A stretch of DNA of 64,000 nt, taken from positions 7,192,001 to 7,256,000 of the forward strand of contig BSBM01000186.1 of the NCBI GenBank assembly GCA_027924585.1, given 5' to 3'. The position numbers and the translations under genes are program-made. The DNA comes from Larix kaempferi. Lineage: Eukaryota; Streptophyta; Pinopsida; Pinales; Pinaceae. This document shows positions 9,750 to 22,418 of this stretch, one piece after another (position 1 is the stretch's first letter; each line of letters begins with the position of its first letter). The notes under the pieces are model-generated. The model did not search any database and was not told the DNA's origin. It was given only the letters and a program-made list of their open reading frames with translations.

Positions 9750-12700
9750 TCAATCTGTCTCCACCATGATGGAACTCACCCCCAACAGTGAACGGAGGTA
9801 AGAGAACTTCTTCTCAGTGAAGCTCTTGGTGAAGATGTCTGCAATTTGCTCATCAGTAGGGCAATATTGCAGAATGATGGTGCGGTCATGCACCAACTGT
9901 CGAATGTAATGCATATGAATCTCAATGTGTTTGGTCCTCTGCCGCTGAACTGGATCTGTGGAGATCTTGATAGCACTTTGATTGTCACAAAATAGGACAG
10001 TCGAAGTAGTGCCACCAAAACCAAACTCGGAAAGAATACCCTGCAACCAAACTGCCTGAATGCAGGCATTGACTGCCCCTCGATACTCTGCCTCTGCTGA
10101 AGAAAGTGCAATGGCTGCTTGCTTTTTGCTGGACCAGCAAATAGCACCATGACCAATCATGAAAACATAACCGGAAGTGGACTTCCGATCAATGCTATCA
10201 CCTGCCCAATCTGAATCAGTAAAACCAATGAAATCTAGCTCAGAATCTGCAGCATAATGTATGCCAAACTGTTTCGTACCTTGCACATACTGCAAGATCC
10301 GCTTGGCTGCTCGCCAATGAAGCTCATGTGGCTGCTGCATATATCTTGACACAGCACTCACGGCATATGAGATATCAGGCCGTGAGTGTGTCAAATAAAG
10401 TAGTGAACCAATCAACTGTCGATACATACTGCAATCTGCAAGCGGTGTGGAATCTCCCTCCTCAAGACTGATTCCTGAGAGGAATGGGAACGGGGATGCC
10501 TTACATTCAGCCATATTAAACTTCAATAACAGGTCGGAAGCATATTTTTGCTGAGATATAGTGATCCCATTAAAATTTTGAGCTATCTCCAAGCCCAAAA
10601 AATGACTCAGCAAGCCCAAATCGCTCATGTCAAAATCTAGATTTAAGGCAGATTTTAGCTTGTTTATTGAAGTAAGTGTGCTACCAGTAATAAGCAAATC
10701 ATCAACATAAAGTACAATAACCAACAAATTACCTTTAACTCTCTGAAGATACACATTCGGATCAGATTTGCATCTTTGGAAATTCTGAGAAAGAAGGAAG
10801 GAGTCCATCTTTGCGTACCAAGCTCTTGGGGCCTGTTTTAACCCGTACAAAGACTTCTTCAATCTACAAACCAATGATGGATCTGATGTATAACCCTCTG
10901 GATGCTGCATATAGACTTCTTCAGCAAGGTCTCCATGTAAAAATGCACTCTTCACATCCATGTGATGCACTTCCCAGTGCTTGGATGCGGCAATAGCTAA
11001 AACAAGGCGGATGGAATCCATCTTTGCAACCGGTGCAAAAGTCTCTGTGTAGTCCACTCCTTGGACTTGGGAAAAACCTTTTGCCACCAACCTTGCTTTA
11101 TATTTGTTGATAGTGCCATCAGCAGCAACTTTAGTACGGTAGACCCATTTACACTTCACTAATTTTCTTCCAGGTGGAAGAGAAACAAGCTCCCATGTAT
11201 TGTTCTTTTGGAGAGAACTGTACTCTTCATCCATGGCACTTTTCCATCTCGGATCTCGATGGGCTGAATAGTATGATGTAGGATCTGAACCAACCATCAA
11301 ATAAAAAATCTCAGGAAGAAATGGATCAGCAATAGAAAGAGCCATACCTGCTCTTTGAAAGTCTCCTCTTGTTCGTCTCGGATCAGCAGGATTTCCAAGA
11401 CTAGAACCAGCAGATTGTAGAGTGTTTTGGGCCCACTTTGGTAACTGAGGAGGATCATAATGGTCGGATTCCGAACCTGATATGTCATGATCATCATATG
11501 CTGCTACAATATCAGAAATATCAGAACTCATACCTTTATTATCGCTGCTCGGATCTTCTTCTGGTGAAGGCGGTGAATCGGCAGGCTTCTCCTCGACTAG
11601 TTGCAATTCTTGAAGCGGTTCTTCAAACTGCACACTGCGCTCTATGAATATCTTTTTAGATCTGATATCCATGAGTTTATATGCTTTTGATTCTTCCCCA
11701 TATCCTATCAATATTCACTCGATACTTTGTGGACCCAAAGCTCGTCTCTTCTCAGAAGGAATTCTAGCCCATGCAGTAGAGCCAAAAACTCTCAAATTTG
11801 ACACATCCGGTTTGTGACCAAAGAATGCTTCGAAAGGAGTCATACCTTTCACGGATGAATGTGGAACACGGTTCTGTATATATGCAGCAACATTGATTGC
11901 TTCAGCCCAAATATTTGCAGCCAAACCTTTCGATTCAATCATGCATGTAGCCATCTCTTTCAGTGACCGGTTTTTCCTTTCCGCTACACCGTTCTGCTGG
12001 GGTGTGTAGGGAACTGTATGTTGGATCTTGATTCCGCTTTGGGCACAAAGTTGAAGCAACTCGGACTTGATATATTCCCCACCATTATCAGATCTAAGAG
12101 CTTTGATCTTGCTCTCAGTGGTGGTCTCAACAGAAGCCTTAAAATCCTTGAATTTTCCAAGCACTTCTGACTTGTTTTTGAGAAAGAATACCCATGTAAA
12201 GCGGGAAAAATCGTCAATAAATGTCAAAACATACCTTGAAACATTTAATGACATATGGGGCATTGGACCACTGATATCAAAATGGATCAATCCCAAAATA
12301 GTAGAGGCTCTGCTAGCCTTGCCTCGGTCGAATCTGTGCTCGGGGTGCTTCCCAATAATGCAACCGGTGCATATTCCCTTCGAGGAACGGAGTTGTGGAA
12401 GCCCATCTACCATGGATTTATTTGATAGCAGCAGCAAATACTTATAATTTAGATGTCCAAATCTTTCATGCCAAATCCTACTAACCTCATTACCATGTGT
12501 GCGAAGGGCAGTGGGCTTTGCAAGCGGAATAAAGTGCGAAAACTCATAGCATTTTGCAGTGTGGTTTACCTTTCCAACCGCAACTAGTCTTCCACTTTTG
12601 ATATCAGAAATTTCAACTGTATTAGGGCTGAATGTGACTTGCTTTGGTTCACCAGTATGTGTCATTTGATACACAGAAAGGAGATTCGAAGCTAACGAAG

Positions 12701-14012
12701 GCACATAGAGAACATTCTGAAAGCATCCATGTTCTACATGAATCGTACCTTTGCCCTTTGAAGAAATTTTTGAGTCATCTCCCAAATGGATGGGGATGGA
12801 GCTGTTTGGATTGAATGAGGAAAAAGAATCAATATTTGCAGCCATATGATTTGATGCACCCGAATCTATCAAGAGAGTAGTGGGCTTCGAAACCGTTGCC
12901 ATGAGTGCTTGTCCTCTTTCATGATCGTCATTCCGATCCTTCTTCCTTGCACCGTCAGGAAGGGTTATGTTGTTCTTTTCCAAAAGGAGGGCCATTTGAT
13001 CTATAGTCTTCTTCATACATGAACTTTCGGGATGAAAGCCACGGTTACAATAAGTACATTTAGATTTTTGGTTACCTTCTTTGCCCTTTTGCTTGGATTT
13101 CGAACTGGATGGTGCATCCGTTTGCTTGCCTTTGTCTTTTTGCTTGTGAGGCTCGAATTTGGGCTTCTCCTTCTTTTGCTTTCCTTTACCATTTGAGATC
13201 TTGGGTCCTTGAACAAATAGGGCTGAATCTTTGGAGCTTATGGACCCCATTTGAATCAACTTGTCATGCTCTTTTGTAACGGACTCAATGAAGGCATTCA
13301 AGGTAGGCATCTTCCAATTCGGGGTAGTTAGCCGACCGGAATTGAAAGTAGAGACAAATACTGAATAATCTTTCCCAAGCTTGCTTAGAATGGAGAGGAT
13401 CAACTGTTTATCCTCTTTGATAACACCACTGTTCTTCAATTGCAAGTTCAAGTTCTTGAATTTTGTGAAGAATTCATTGATGGTCTCAAAATTCTCAGGA
13501 TTAAGGCCAATCAATTCATTCTCTAATTGAAAAGCCCTAAGCTGATCCTGCTTGCCAAATAGTGTTTCAAGTTGCTCCCATATGGCTTTTGGAGTCTTCA
13601 ATCCGCTGAGATGGAAGTGAATATCCTTGGAGATGGAGAGACAAAGAAGACCATAAGCTTCATCAAGCTTGTTGTAGTGTTTGGTTCGATCTGACACATT
13701 GTTTGGCTCCAATTCAAGACCAAGAGTGACTCGGTAGTAACCTTTTGAACGTAATATGATCTCCATATCATCTTTCCAATCAAAATAATTGAATGGGGTG
13801 AGGATAGGCTTTGAAGAAGAGTATTCCATTGCAAGGATTGAGTCAACTGATGAAGAGGAAGCTTGCATGCAGACTATAGCGAATGCAATTGATGTAGGAA
13901 ACCTTGCATGCAGAAGATAGCGAGTGCACTTGAAGGAGACAATAAACCTGCAAATCACATCAAAACAACCACAAATAAGGTCGAACAATCCACCCTTTGA
14001 GAGTTGCATCAC
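9750..14012 (-). pseudogene. gag-pol: Copia gag-pol polyprotein, one in-frame stop
   Basis: Two collinear, same-frame blocks: 14012-11715 (Gag, zinc knuckle, protease, integrase) and 11711-9750 (RT, RNase H), separated by a single TGA at 11715-11717. The likely start is the Met at 13829 (MEYSSSKPILTPFNYFDW); upstream codons look like leader. In first-block numbering: CCHC knuckle at about 319-332, protease IDSGAS near 383, integrase HHCC from about 513, catalytic D/D/E near 604, 640 and 675. In the second block: RT YVDD near 334 and RNase H DSDWAG near 505, ending ADIFTKSF. Apart from that one stop the frame looks complete. Whether the stop is read through is unknown; a point mutation is the simpler reading. 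Confidence 0.92.
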
Positions 14013-14238
14013 ACCTGGAATTGGATTTCAAGCAATGTTGAATAGGTCCAATGTATCAGATCCAGGAATTATGTGGTAACTCAAGCTTCTGGAGTGGTAT
14101 TGGAATAATTTTCAAGCTTTGCATGCACAGGAGCGAATGCCCTTGAGATATCTCATGCCAAACTTTTTGCAATTTTTAGCAATTCAGTCAAATCTTCTTG
14201 TATAAACACCTGTAGAAAAGAGATCTTGTCCCTGCAAT

Positions 14239-14251
14239 GGCTCTGATACCA
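14239..14251 (-). other. Primer-binding site, initiator tRNA-Met
   Basis: The minus-strand sequence TGGTATCAGAGCC directly follows the 5' LTR end (...TTTTACA). It is complementary to the 3' end of plant initiator tRNA-Met, the usual minus-strand primer for many plant LTR elements. Confidence 0.9.
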
Positions 14252-15015
14252 TGTAAAATTAGTCACAGCAGATCTAATGAACAAGTAAATCAATCACAAC
14301 AGATGAACATAGAAAATATGGTGTAAAACTGTGCAAAACATGCAGCAGTGCTCTCTATCCCAGAAAGGGTGAATGAATTACAATACAAACTGTCACAATG
14401 ATAGAGCAATTCGAATTGCCTAAGGAGGTCATTCGAATCACTGAATGGAGTAGCTTGACTCTATCTAGGAGTCCTCATCAATCATCGGTGGTGCTCATCA
14501 ATCACAACAACCAGTCATCCAGGTGTCAAACTGAGTCTAACTGAGTGTAATAAATGTAACTGAAGTGTGTAGCACTGATATAGGATCTGGAGGCTCAGTG
14601 GGGGCGCATGGGAGGCTAACTGAATTCAGAACAAGTCACCTAATCAAACTGGAGGTCAAACGGAAGTGATACAGTCAGTCGGGAGTGAAACTAGCCTCAA
14701 ATCAGGGAGAATCGGAGCTAACTGAATGTAACTGAAGTGGAACTGCAGTGGTAGGTGAACAAGTGCGCCCTTCTCTGGCAGTAGGTGAGAAGTGGGCGCC
14801 TTTCAGCTTAGGAGGGCTAAAACTCTGTGGTAGGTGGATCCCGGGTGCTAGAAGAAGGTGGATAAGGTGCTGGAGGCATCAAACTGGTGACTGGGATGCA
14901 TGCAAGTGCATGCAGGTGCATGCAAAACCCTAGATTCTGCATATCCTGAAATAGATCATGCAGGATCCTGAAATAGATGATGTATCCTGAAATAGATGAT
15001 GTGGATATCCAAACA
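14252..15015 (-). repeat. 5' LTR of minus-strand copia, full length
   Basis: This 764-bp LTR runs between the PBS and the right edge of the element, with TG...CA termini (TGTAAAATTA... to ...TATCCAAACA in plus orientation). Its right 450 bp match the truncated LTR at 9123-9572. It contains short repeats of CTGAAATAGAT and a GCATGCA(A/G)GTGCATGCA stretch. It abuts the LTR fragment starting at 15016. Confidence 0.88.
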
Positions 15016-15548
15016 CAAACTTAGGGATGTAGGTGCACTTCCCAGAGAAACTGACACTTGGATGGGTGAGTGTTTTAATTAAATAATTAATTAAAAATAT
15101 TTAATTATGCATGAAGCGACATGTGTCGCAGGAGATTTTCCTTTATAAGGAAGGCTTAGGGAATGGGTAAAGGGCCCATAATTTGGACGATTGTCGTAAT
15201 TTTCGAATGCCTCAAACACTTGCTTCTATCTAAGGGTTTGGCTAAGAAATCTTGGTGGGAAGGGAAACCCAAGCTGGATTTCTGAAAAACGTGTGTGAGC
15301 TCTATGACCCGAAGCTCGGGGGAGGCCATGCGACTAAAAGCATGAGCCTATGGTTGGGTGGCGGAGCTAACGGTTGCTTCACCTATGGTTAAACGAGCTT
15401 TGCTGGTTATGGTTATGGTTTGTTTTAATTTGCTAGTTTATTCATTTATTTAGTTTATTTATCCAGTCGTTATGCTTTCTAATCTCTTTTGTATCAAGTG
15501 GTTGAGTTTTAGGTTAAACAGGAAAGACACTAGAGGAGGGGCCCTACA
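15016..15548 (+). repeat. 5' LTR remnant (3' 533 bp)
   Basis: Collinear with 23694-24226 and, lacking the last 48 bp or so, with 21932-22417, with few differences. It ends GGGGCCCTACA just before the PBS. The left part (about 1.28 kb) is missing because the copia element occupies that edge. A TTTATAAGG motif at 15142 could be a TATA-like element. Confidence 0.85.
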
Positions 15549-15550
15549 TT

Positions 15551-15563
15551 TGGTATCAGAGCC
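15551..15563 (+). other. Primer-binding site, initiator tRNA-Met
   Basis: TGGTATCAGAGCC lies two bases after the LTR end CCCTACA. It matches the 3' end of initiator tRNA-Met in complement. Confidence 0.9.
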
Positions 15564-18500
15564 GGTCGAGCCTTGAGGGCGCTGGACTCATATTTGTATA
15601 GGTGTTCATCGGTGACCGTGGTGATCAACAACGGGTCTGGAACAACCATCTTCAAGGAATTTCATCTTCCGACCGGAGCCACCACCACTACAGGTTCTTA
15701 CTTCTTGAATGTTTTGTTTATAATTCTGTATGATTAATATTATGGATCTGCGTTTTGAATTTGTTTTAATGTATAGATCTGCAAATTTGAATTCAGTAAA
15801 AATTATAGATCTGAGTTTTGAATTTGTTTTAGTGTATAGATCTGTAAATTTCGATTCGGATGAGCCCTACTCAAACTTACTTTTTTACCCTTATTACCCT
15901 TTTGCATTTTTTAATTTCATTACTTAAATCTCAGGAAGTCTGGTCCAACGTCAACATATTCAGCATAGATCCTGAATAGAGACTCGGCGTTTTTATTTAG
16001 AAAACCTTGCCAAAATCTATCAAAAAAAAAAACGACGCATATCCTTGAAGTAGAGGTTTGACTATTTTGGAATGACCTCTTACGCTGCTGATTGTTAAAC
16101 TTTTCTTTGTGATGTGGTATCCACCATAGGGAACGATCTCTGCACCTGTTGTTGGTGGGAGGAACGATTCTTTTGTTACCCATATACTTTATGCGCAGTT
16201 CTGAAACCCTTTGTTTTGCTTGATCTCGGCATGATCCCTACTAAGCCCAATCTTTGCATTTATATTTCTTTCTTCTGGAGATATAAGATATTTTAAATGT
16301 GATATAATTTGGTTCTTCACTTTAATAGATTTCCAAAACGCCCGATCCTATTTTCTCTCTTTGCACGAAGCACCAGAAGGTTTCACTCTTCAAATTTTTT
16401 TTGGTGTTATTAAAAAAAATTCTAGTTCTCCCTCGGAGGCAAACGTTTTCAACTTGATATTTGTATGAATGTCAGAGATAGGAAACCGATTGAGTTGTGC
16501 TTGTGTTTTCCTTCTGTTGTGAGGATTATTGTGCCATGGTAGCTCATCGTTGAACCTTGAGACCTTTTATTACGTGTAATACGGTCGGCACTTTCTAGGA
16601 AATCGACATCCCGGAGATCAGTGTCTTTAACTTTGTATTTGTATTCCCCCCTTCGAGATCAGAGAAAGATCCCAGCTTCTACGTTGGTTTCTGGTGAAGA
16701 CCATGCACTCTATAGATAACCGGTTCCCTGTCTGTAATATGTAAACCAGTTCTTGATTCAATCCAAAAACTCTGTTGTCGATCTATAATGTTATGTTTAA
16801 AGAGCCCGTTGTGTAAGGATATCTCCATACCCATTTGGAACCCTTCTTTGTTGTCACCAACTCTGTTCAGGGTTTATGACTGATCTCTGCTCCAGTGCGT
16901 TAACTTGTGAACATCGCCCATCCACCTAGATCTGCGAATGGCTTTATTATGTGCCCCCTTGGTCTAGTTCGAACTCGAACTTGTCCCTAGATCTGATCTA
17001 TGTGCAAGTTGCTGTAGCAAACCTTCTGCAGACGTATCTATTTGCTAGACCTCTAATCACTTGACTTAAGCGATCAATCAGGCACTTAACTCAGCTGACA
17101 GGTGTCTCTCCTTACAAAACTGTGAGTAGGTTCAACGTTTCCTTCTCTTTCTGGTTATAGCTTGAGTTCATTTGTGGCAGATTCGAGATTCGGATCAGTA
17201 TTAATTCCTTGCAGTAAATGGCCACATCCTGGTAAACTGGCCGCGTGAAACCCTTGTATTTACCTCCAGCCCTATCTCCCTATCTCCTATTGAAACTGCG
17301 CCCTTCACATTCTCCTGGTAGATCTTGACAACCACTACTTAGGTGACCAATTAAAACCTTTTTCCCTAGTATCTAGCTCATCTGAGCATACAGTAGGTGG
17401 AACTAAACTATGACGGTTTCAGGACTATTTTTTTTTTTTTTTGAACTACAGTTTCTCCTAGGATACATCGAAAATCAAATAATAGTCGATGGCTTAAACC
17501 GCGCCCTTCCGTCTTTCCAAATCATTATGGAATTCCAACTTTATGAGTTTTTAATACAAAGGAATAATTCGTTATATGGTAGATCACGTTGGAATTCATT
17601 AATTGTTGATATAAAAGTAGTGAACTCGTTTCTCCATCAACACTCTCCATCAACACGATGCTTGAACTTATCGAACCTTGGAGAATATTTCGGATCATGG
17701 ATTATGCGTGATATCATGCTACTCGAATTAAGTGATCGCTGAGCTAGAATAGCGATCCTCTCATTATCTTTTTGTTAGTTTGAATTTGTTTTATTTTTTT
17801 TTATGAATTGTTTATTCTTTGAATTAAGACTCTAGTTAAATAAGTCAATGGTTAATCTTCTCATTAATTATATATAATAAAATTCTCTATTGAAGCTCTA
17901 ACTATTTACCTCTGGTAACTGTCTGCGTAGTCATAAAAAGAATAAAGTCAGAAAGGAACTCTTCACCATCTTAACATGTTATTTAATTTGCAATTTATAT
18001 ATTCTCAAACAACATAAGTGACAATTTTTTTTTAATTTTCACTCATTAAACTCATCGTTTCTATACATATGGAATGCTATACATTGAGTTGGTCGAATAG
18101 GATTCGAGGAGATCTTTATCAATAAATAAAACGATTGTTTTAGGATTATATATCAAATGAATAGATTCGGAAAATGATCAATTATCATTAAGATAAGTGT
18201 CTATCTTAGCGTGTAGAATTTATACTTGAACGGATAGAAATCAAAGAAATATTGTGTCATTAAATGAATGGACTATATCTAGCATGTGTCTATATGTAGT
18301 TATGCATTGAACGAATAAAATTGAAAATGGATATTGGAAATTATAAAGAGATTGCCTTTTTATTAGGAAGTAAATGGATGTATATTTAAGAAACATTATT
18401 CGGAAATGAATTCTCTTATGGCTAGTATGTGAATTCGTTAGACCTCACATCGGTCACGGTATAGAGTAGCATGGAAGTCTGAAAGCATATGGTTGCTTAT

Positions 18501-20639
18501 AAAGGAGTTAAGTTATAAATAATGCATGGGATGAAAGGCGAATAACAATGTGTCGTCTATAATTAAGGAAGCAATGAAATTTTATATATTTAATTGATAT
18601 CTTGAATATAGATAGAATGTGAATTAGGGTGTGCATGTAAGGTATAGCATTATAAGTTGGTAAGTTGGTAATTAAGACTTTTAAGTGAGTTGTGAGCATA
18701 GAGGAAGAATCATGCAATAGTAATTAAATGTAAATGTTATTGTCCTTGCAATTATATATATATAAAATATAATTGGATATTCGAAACAAAATAAATTAAA
18801 TTTAGAAATAATTTAATGATGGAAATTTATTTTTGAAAAGTAAATTAAGTTAAAATATATATATATATATATTTAATAAAAGGTTTTACATATTTGTTGG
18901 AATTAAAAATTGTATATTATAGTTTAAATATATGCATTTGAAAAAGTGAGTTCATATTGGGATACTAGCATAAAAAGGTGTTGGATATAATTTAGAGATG
19001 GGACTTAATTATTTGGTTGTGAATAAGTAATTTGATAGAATGTTTTACATAGTTGTTAACATTAAAATTGTATATTATAGTTTTCATTTGAAAAGGGGAA
19101 TTAAATTTACATCATTTAGATGAAATGTTTTATATATATTTTAGAAATGAAATTGTAATACATAGTTTAAAAAAAAAAAAAAAAAGACTAAATTGGGCTT
19201 AGAACATTTAGCAGAAATGTCTTACATATATATTAGAATTGGAATTGTAGAATATACTTTAACTATTTGTATTTGAATAAATGAATTTGAACTTAGAACA
19301 TTTACTAGAGGCATTGGCCTCTTAAGTTGCATTTGAGATGTTTACAAATAGTAACTTTATGAAAAGTGAAAGAGTTATATATATATATAATCAGATACCA
19401 TATATATATAGTTACATTTCATATAGGTCAAGGATATTTTAAACTTTTCCCACATGACCATGATGAGAAATCGAGTGAACAGATAGATTTGGTTAGTGAG
19501 AGAAAATCGATAAATTATAACTGACAAAACACCGAAATGCTCTTATTAACGAGACTTTGACAGATTGTCGAGTGGGTGAAATGAACATAGAAATTAGAAA
19601 GCAAGATATCAATGTTACTAAAATGAGGAGCTGAGCCCAACGAAACCAATTTTCTAGCATGACAATGTTGTACAAAGGGACGAAAAATAAATAATATATA
19701 TATACAAACTTGACGTGACCATGAAAATGGTAAATGGAGAATTATTAATTAGGAAAATCCACCGAAAGATCCAAACGAAGATGATTTTTAGTAAAACAAT
19801 GTATGGAGATGATCAAAATAATGAACTAAACATAATACAGCTAACCTGAGCACATAGTCAACCCTTGATGAAAATACGACTGGACGAGATGAGACTCTAT
19901 GGGGTTGATAAAACACACACAGTACGACTTGATGTGTCTGTCGAAGTAGACCTATGACAACGGAATTGATGAAAGAAGGTAAGGATGTGATAAGCTCATT
20001 GACCTGGACATGAACTTACTGATGAAAAGACTAATGGCTAAAGTTTAATATGTTCGACTAAGTCGCTAAGCATTGATGCTTGGAATCCTGTCAAATTGAG
20101 AACCAACACTATTAAAAACAAGTAGGGCTTTGGATGTAGTATTTTGGGAATTGGATTTTGGAATATTTTGTAACCGCTCTAGATCTGTTAACCGGTGATT
20201 ATAATTTGCCGTCATTATTTTACCGAATATGGTATGATGTTCACCTTTTCATATGGAAAGAAGGGATAGCCAACAGTTTTGCATTCTTGTTCGGATTCAT
20301 TGTGTGAAGGGATGATTGAGTAACTGTGGTATGGCCATTGGTGCTTTATAACTTGTAGTCAATTTGGATATTATGGATCTTTGCACATGACTGGAAGACA
20401 TAGAAAATCTAGTGTGGTATTGACAATTATGAGGGCATTATTGGAGTTGCATTGCACAAAATTACTATTGAGAATGTATTATAACCATACTAGAAGATTT
20501 GGAAAACTAATTATTAGAACATGGCCATGATTGCTTAAGAGAAATGGAAGAAAATGGCAAGAAGGTGAGAATAGGAAATTAAAAGTTAAGCCTAGTGTCG
20601 GAAGTACGAGAACAAAATTAACTTCGGGACGAAGTTCTA
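15564..20639 (+). other. Non-coding interior of plus-strand LTR element
   Basis: No retroelement protein domain is found in any frame. 15,735-15,860 holds an approximate 70-bp tandem duplication (GGATCTG..TTTTGAATTTGTTTTA). The first 2.3 kb are moderately GC-balanced and T/C-rich. From 17.8 to 19.7 kb it is strongly AT-rich with TA runs (18855-18872) and a poly-A run (about 19169-19185). The rest reads as decayed sequence. Confidence 0.6.
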
Positions 20640-20651
20640 TACAAGAGGGGG
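20620..20651 (+). other. CTTCGGGACGAAG motif and polypurine tract
   Basis: An inverted-repeat-like AACTTCGGGACGAAGTT is followed by a purine-rich ACAAGAGGGGG immediately before the LTR-like unit beginning TGTATGTAATGCCCC. The same motif and spacing recur at about 20975, 22738 and, on the minus strand, 25835-25860. Confidence 0.7.
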
Positions 20652-22417
20652 TGTATGTAATGCCCCTAAAATGACTATGGACTTTAAGAGCACCTGTCGA
20701 GTGACCCGACGTAACAGACTTCAATAAAGTGGCCCTTCGAGTTAGGATGTGTCTTAATAAGGGAGAATCACCTGATGATGTGCATGACTATAGTTGATAA
20801 ATAAATTAATGAATTGAATTATATGTGTGGACTGGGATAATTGATTAATCAGTTCTTGTTTAAATGCTTAGCCTTGATTGGTCAAGTCAAAGTATAGTAG
20901 GACAGCTACAACCCTAGCTCTGTGACTTCAGAGGACACAACTGAGATGTGTCATAGCTTTCCGCATTTATTCTAAACTTCGGGACGAAGTTCTAAATAAG
21001 TAGGGGTGTATGTAGTGCCCCTAGACTACTGTAGACATTGAGGGCACTTGTTTAGTGACCCGACTGTTTGAAACATTAATAAAATAATCCTTTGATTTTA
21101 TTTTGAGTATATTTATGATTACGATTGATTGTAAATCAATAAAATAATGATTTATGTTTGTGAGAAATGTGTGTAGCGACAGGTGAAACGGTTCACCGAA
21201 GGACACACAAAGGAATATGAAGGGTCATAGAGTATGGGTAAATCACACACAGGGGGAGCGACGACGATGTCGACTTCCGACAAGAATACCACGCATGAGC
21301 AGATAAGCATTGATCCGCTTGCTCAAGAGGAATGCGTGAGGGCGTACGAGGTAGGCCACGACAGAGCTGGTCACGTACGAGTTGAGGGGTGCACAGTGAG
21401 AACGGACTCACTCCTCAGCGCCATTAGTCCCTAGATAGCATGTAGACGGAGGATGGATGGTAACAATTCCTAAAATCCCTACAAGAGTTCCCGCAAGTCA
21501 AAACGAAAAGATGGTGGCAGAAGGGCCCGACGATGCGGTACCCTGTTGAGAAATGAAAGAATGGACGCAAGGACCCAATGATGCGGTACCATGCCAAGGA
21601 ATGGAAACCATGGATGACTGGACCCGACGGAGTGGTGCCATGTCAGAGAATTAAAGTTAAGGAACCAGGAGCCCAACGGCACGGCACCGTGATCCTAGTG
21701 AGTTTGATTGTTAAATTAAACTGCATAAAAACTTAGGAGAATAACTCTAGATTATTACTTAGCAAATGCATAAAAAAAAATAGTTTAGACATTTGCACAT
21801 GAATAGTTGTTTTTGTTGAGCATTTAAAATAATAGAAATCAATATTTAGGAGCAAAATAGAATCCTAAGATTAGACACCTAGTCAACTAAAAGCTAGGAG
21901 TTGATTAAAATATTTGGGGGACAAACTAGAGCAAACTTAGGGATGTAGGTGCACTTCCCAGAGAAACTGACACTTGGATGGGTGAGTGTTTTAATTAAAT
22001 AATTAATTAAAAATATTTAATTATGCATGAAGCGACATGTGTCGCAGGAGATTTTCCTTTATAAGGAAGGCTTAGGGAATGGGTAAAGGGCCCATAATTT
22101 GGACGATTGTCGTAATTTTCGAATGCCTCAAAGACTTGCTGCTATCTAAGTGTTTGGCTAAGAAATCCTGGTGGGAAGGGAAACCCAAGATGGATTTCTG
22201 AAAAACGTGTGTGAGCTCTACGACCCGAAGCTCGGGGGAGGCCATGCGACTGAAAGAATGAGCCTATGGTTGGGTGGCGGAACTAACGGTTGCTTCGCCT
22301 ATGGTTAAACGAGCTTTGTTGGTTATGGTTATGGTTTGTTTTAATTTGCTAGTTTATTCATTTATTTAGTTTATTTATCCAGTCGTTATGCTTTCTAATC
22401 TCTTTTGTATCAAGTGG
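20652..22417 (+). repeat. Composite LTR unit A (3'-truncated)
   Basis: Begins TGTATGTAATGCCCC and runs to ...TTGTATCAAGTGG, where it joins unit B without the terminal 48 bp or so. It contains an internal copy of the CTTCGGGACGAAG motif plus purine tract (about 20975-21007), followed by a second LTR-like start (TGTATGTAGTGCCCCTAGAC, 21008). So the unit appears to be an LTR head, a piece of 3' untranslated interior, and a second LTR of about 1.45 kb. Confidence 0.75.
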
Positions 22418-22418
22418 A

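Larger units (their letters stand above)
9123..15015 (-). mobile_element. Ty1/copia retrotransposon, minus strand, truncated 3' LTR
   Basis: A 5.9-kb element with the order Gag, protease, integrase, RT, RNase H on the minus strand, which defines Ty1/copia. The 5' LTR is on the right (14252-15015) and is preceded by a minus-strand PBS (14239-14251). The 3' LTR is on the left (9123-9572) and is next to a polypurine tract (9573-9590). The left LTR lacks the part corresponding to 14252-14565, so the element was cut at 9123. The shared 450 bp of the two LTRs differ at only a few positions by eye, so insertion was fairly recent. One stop interrupts the polyprotein frame. Confidence 0.92.
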
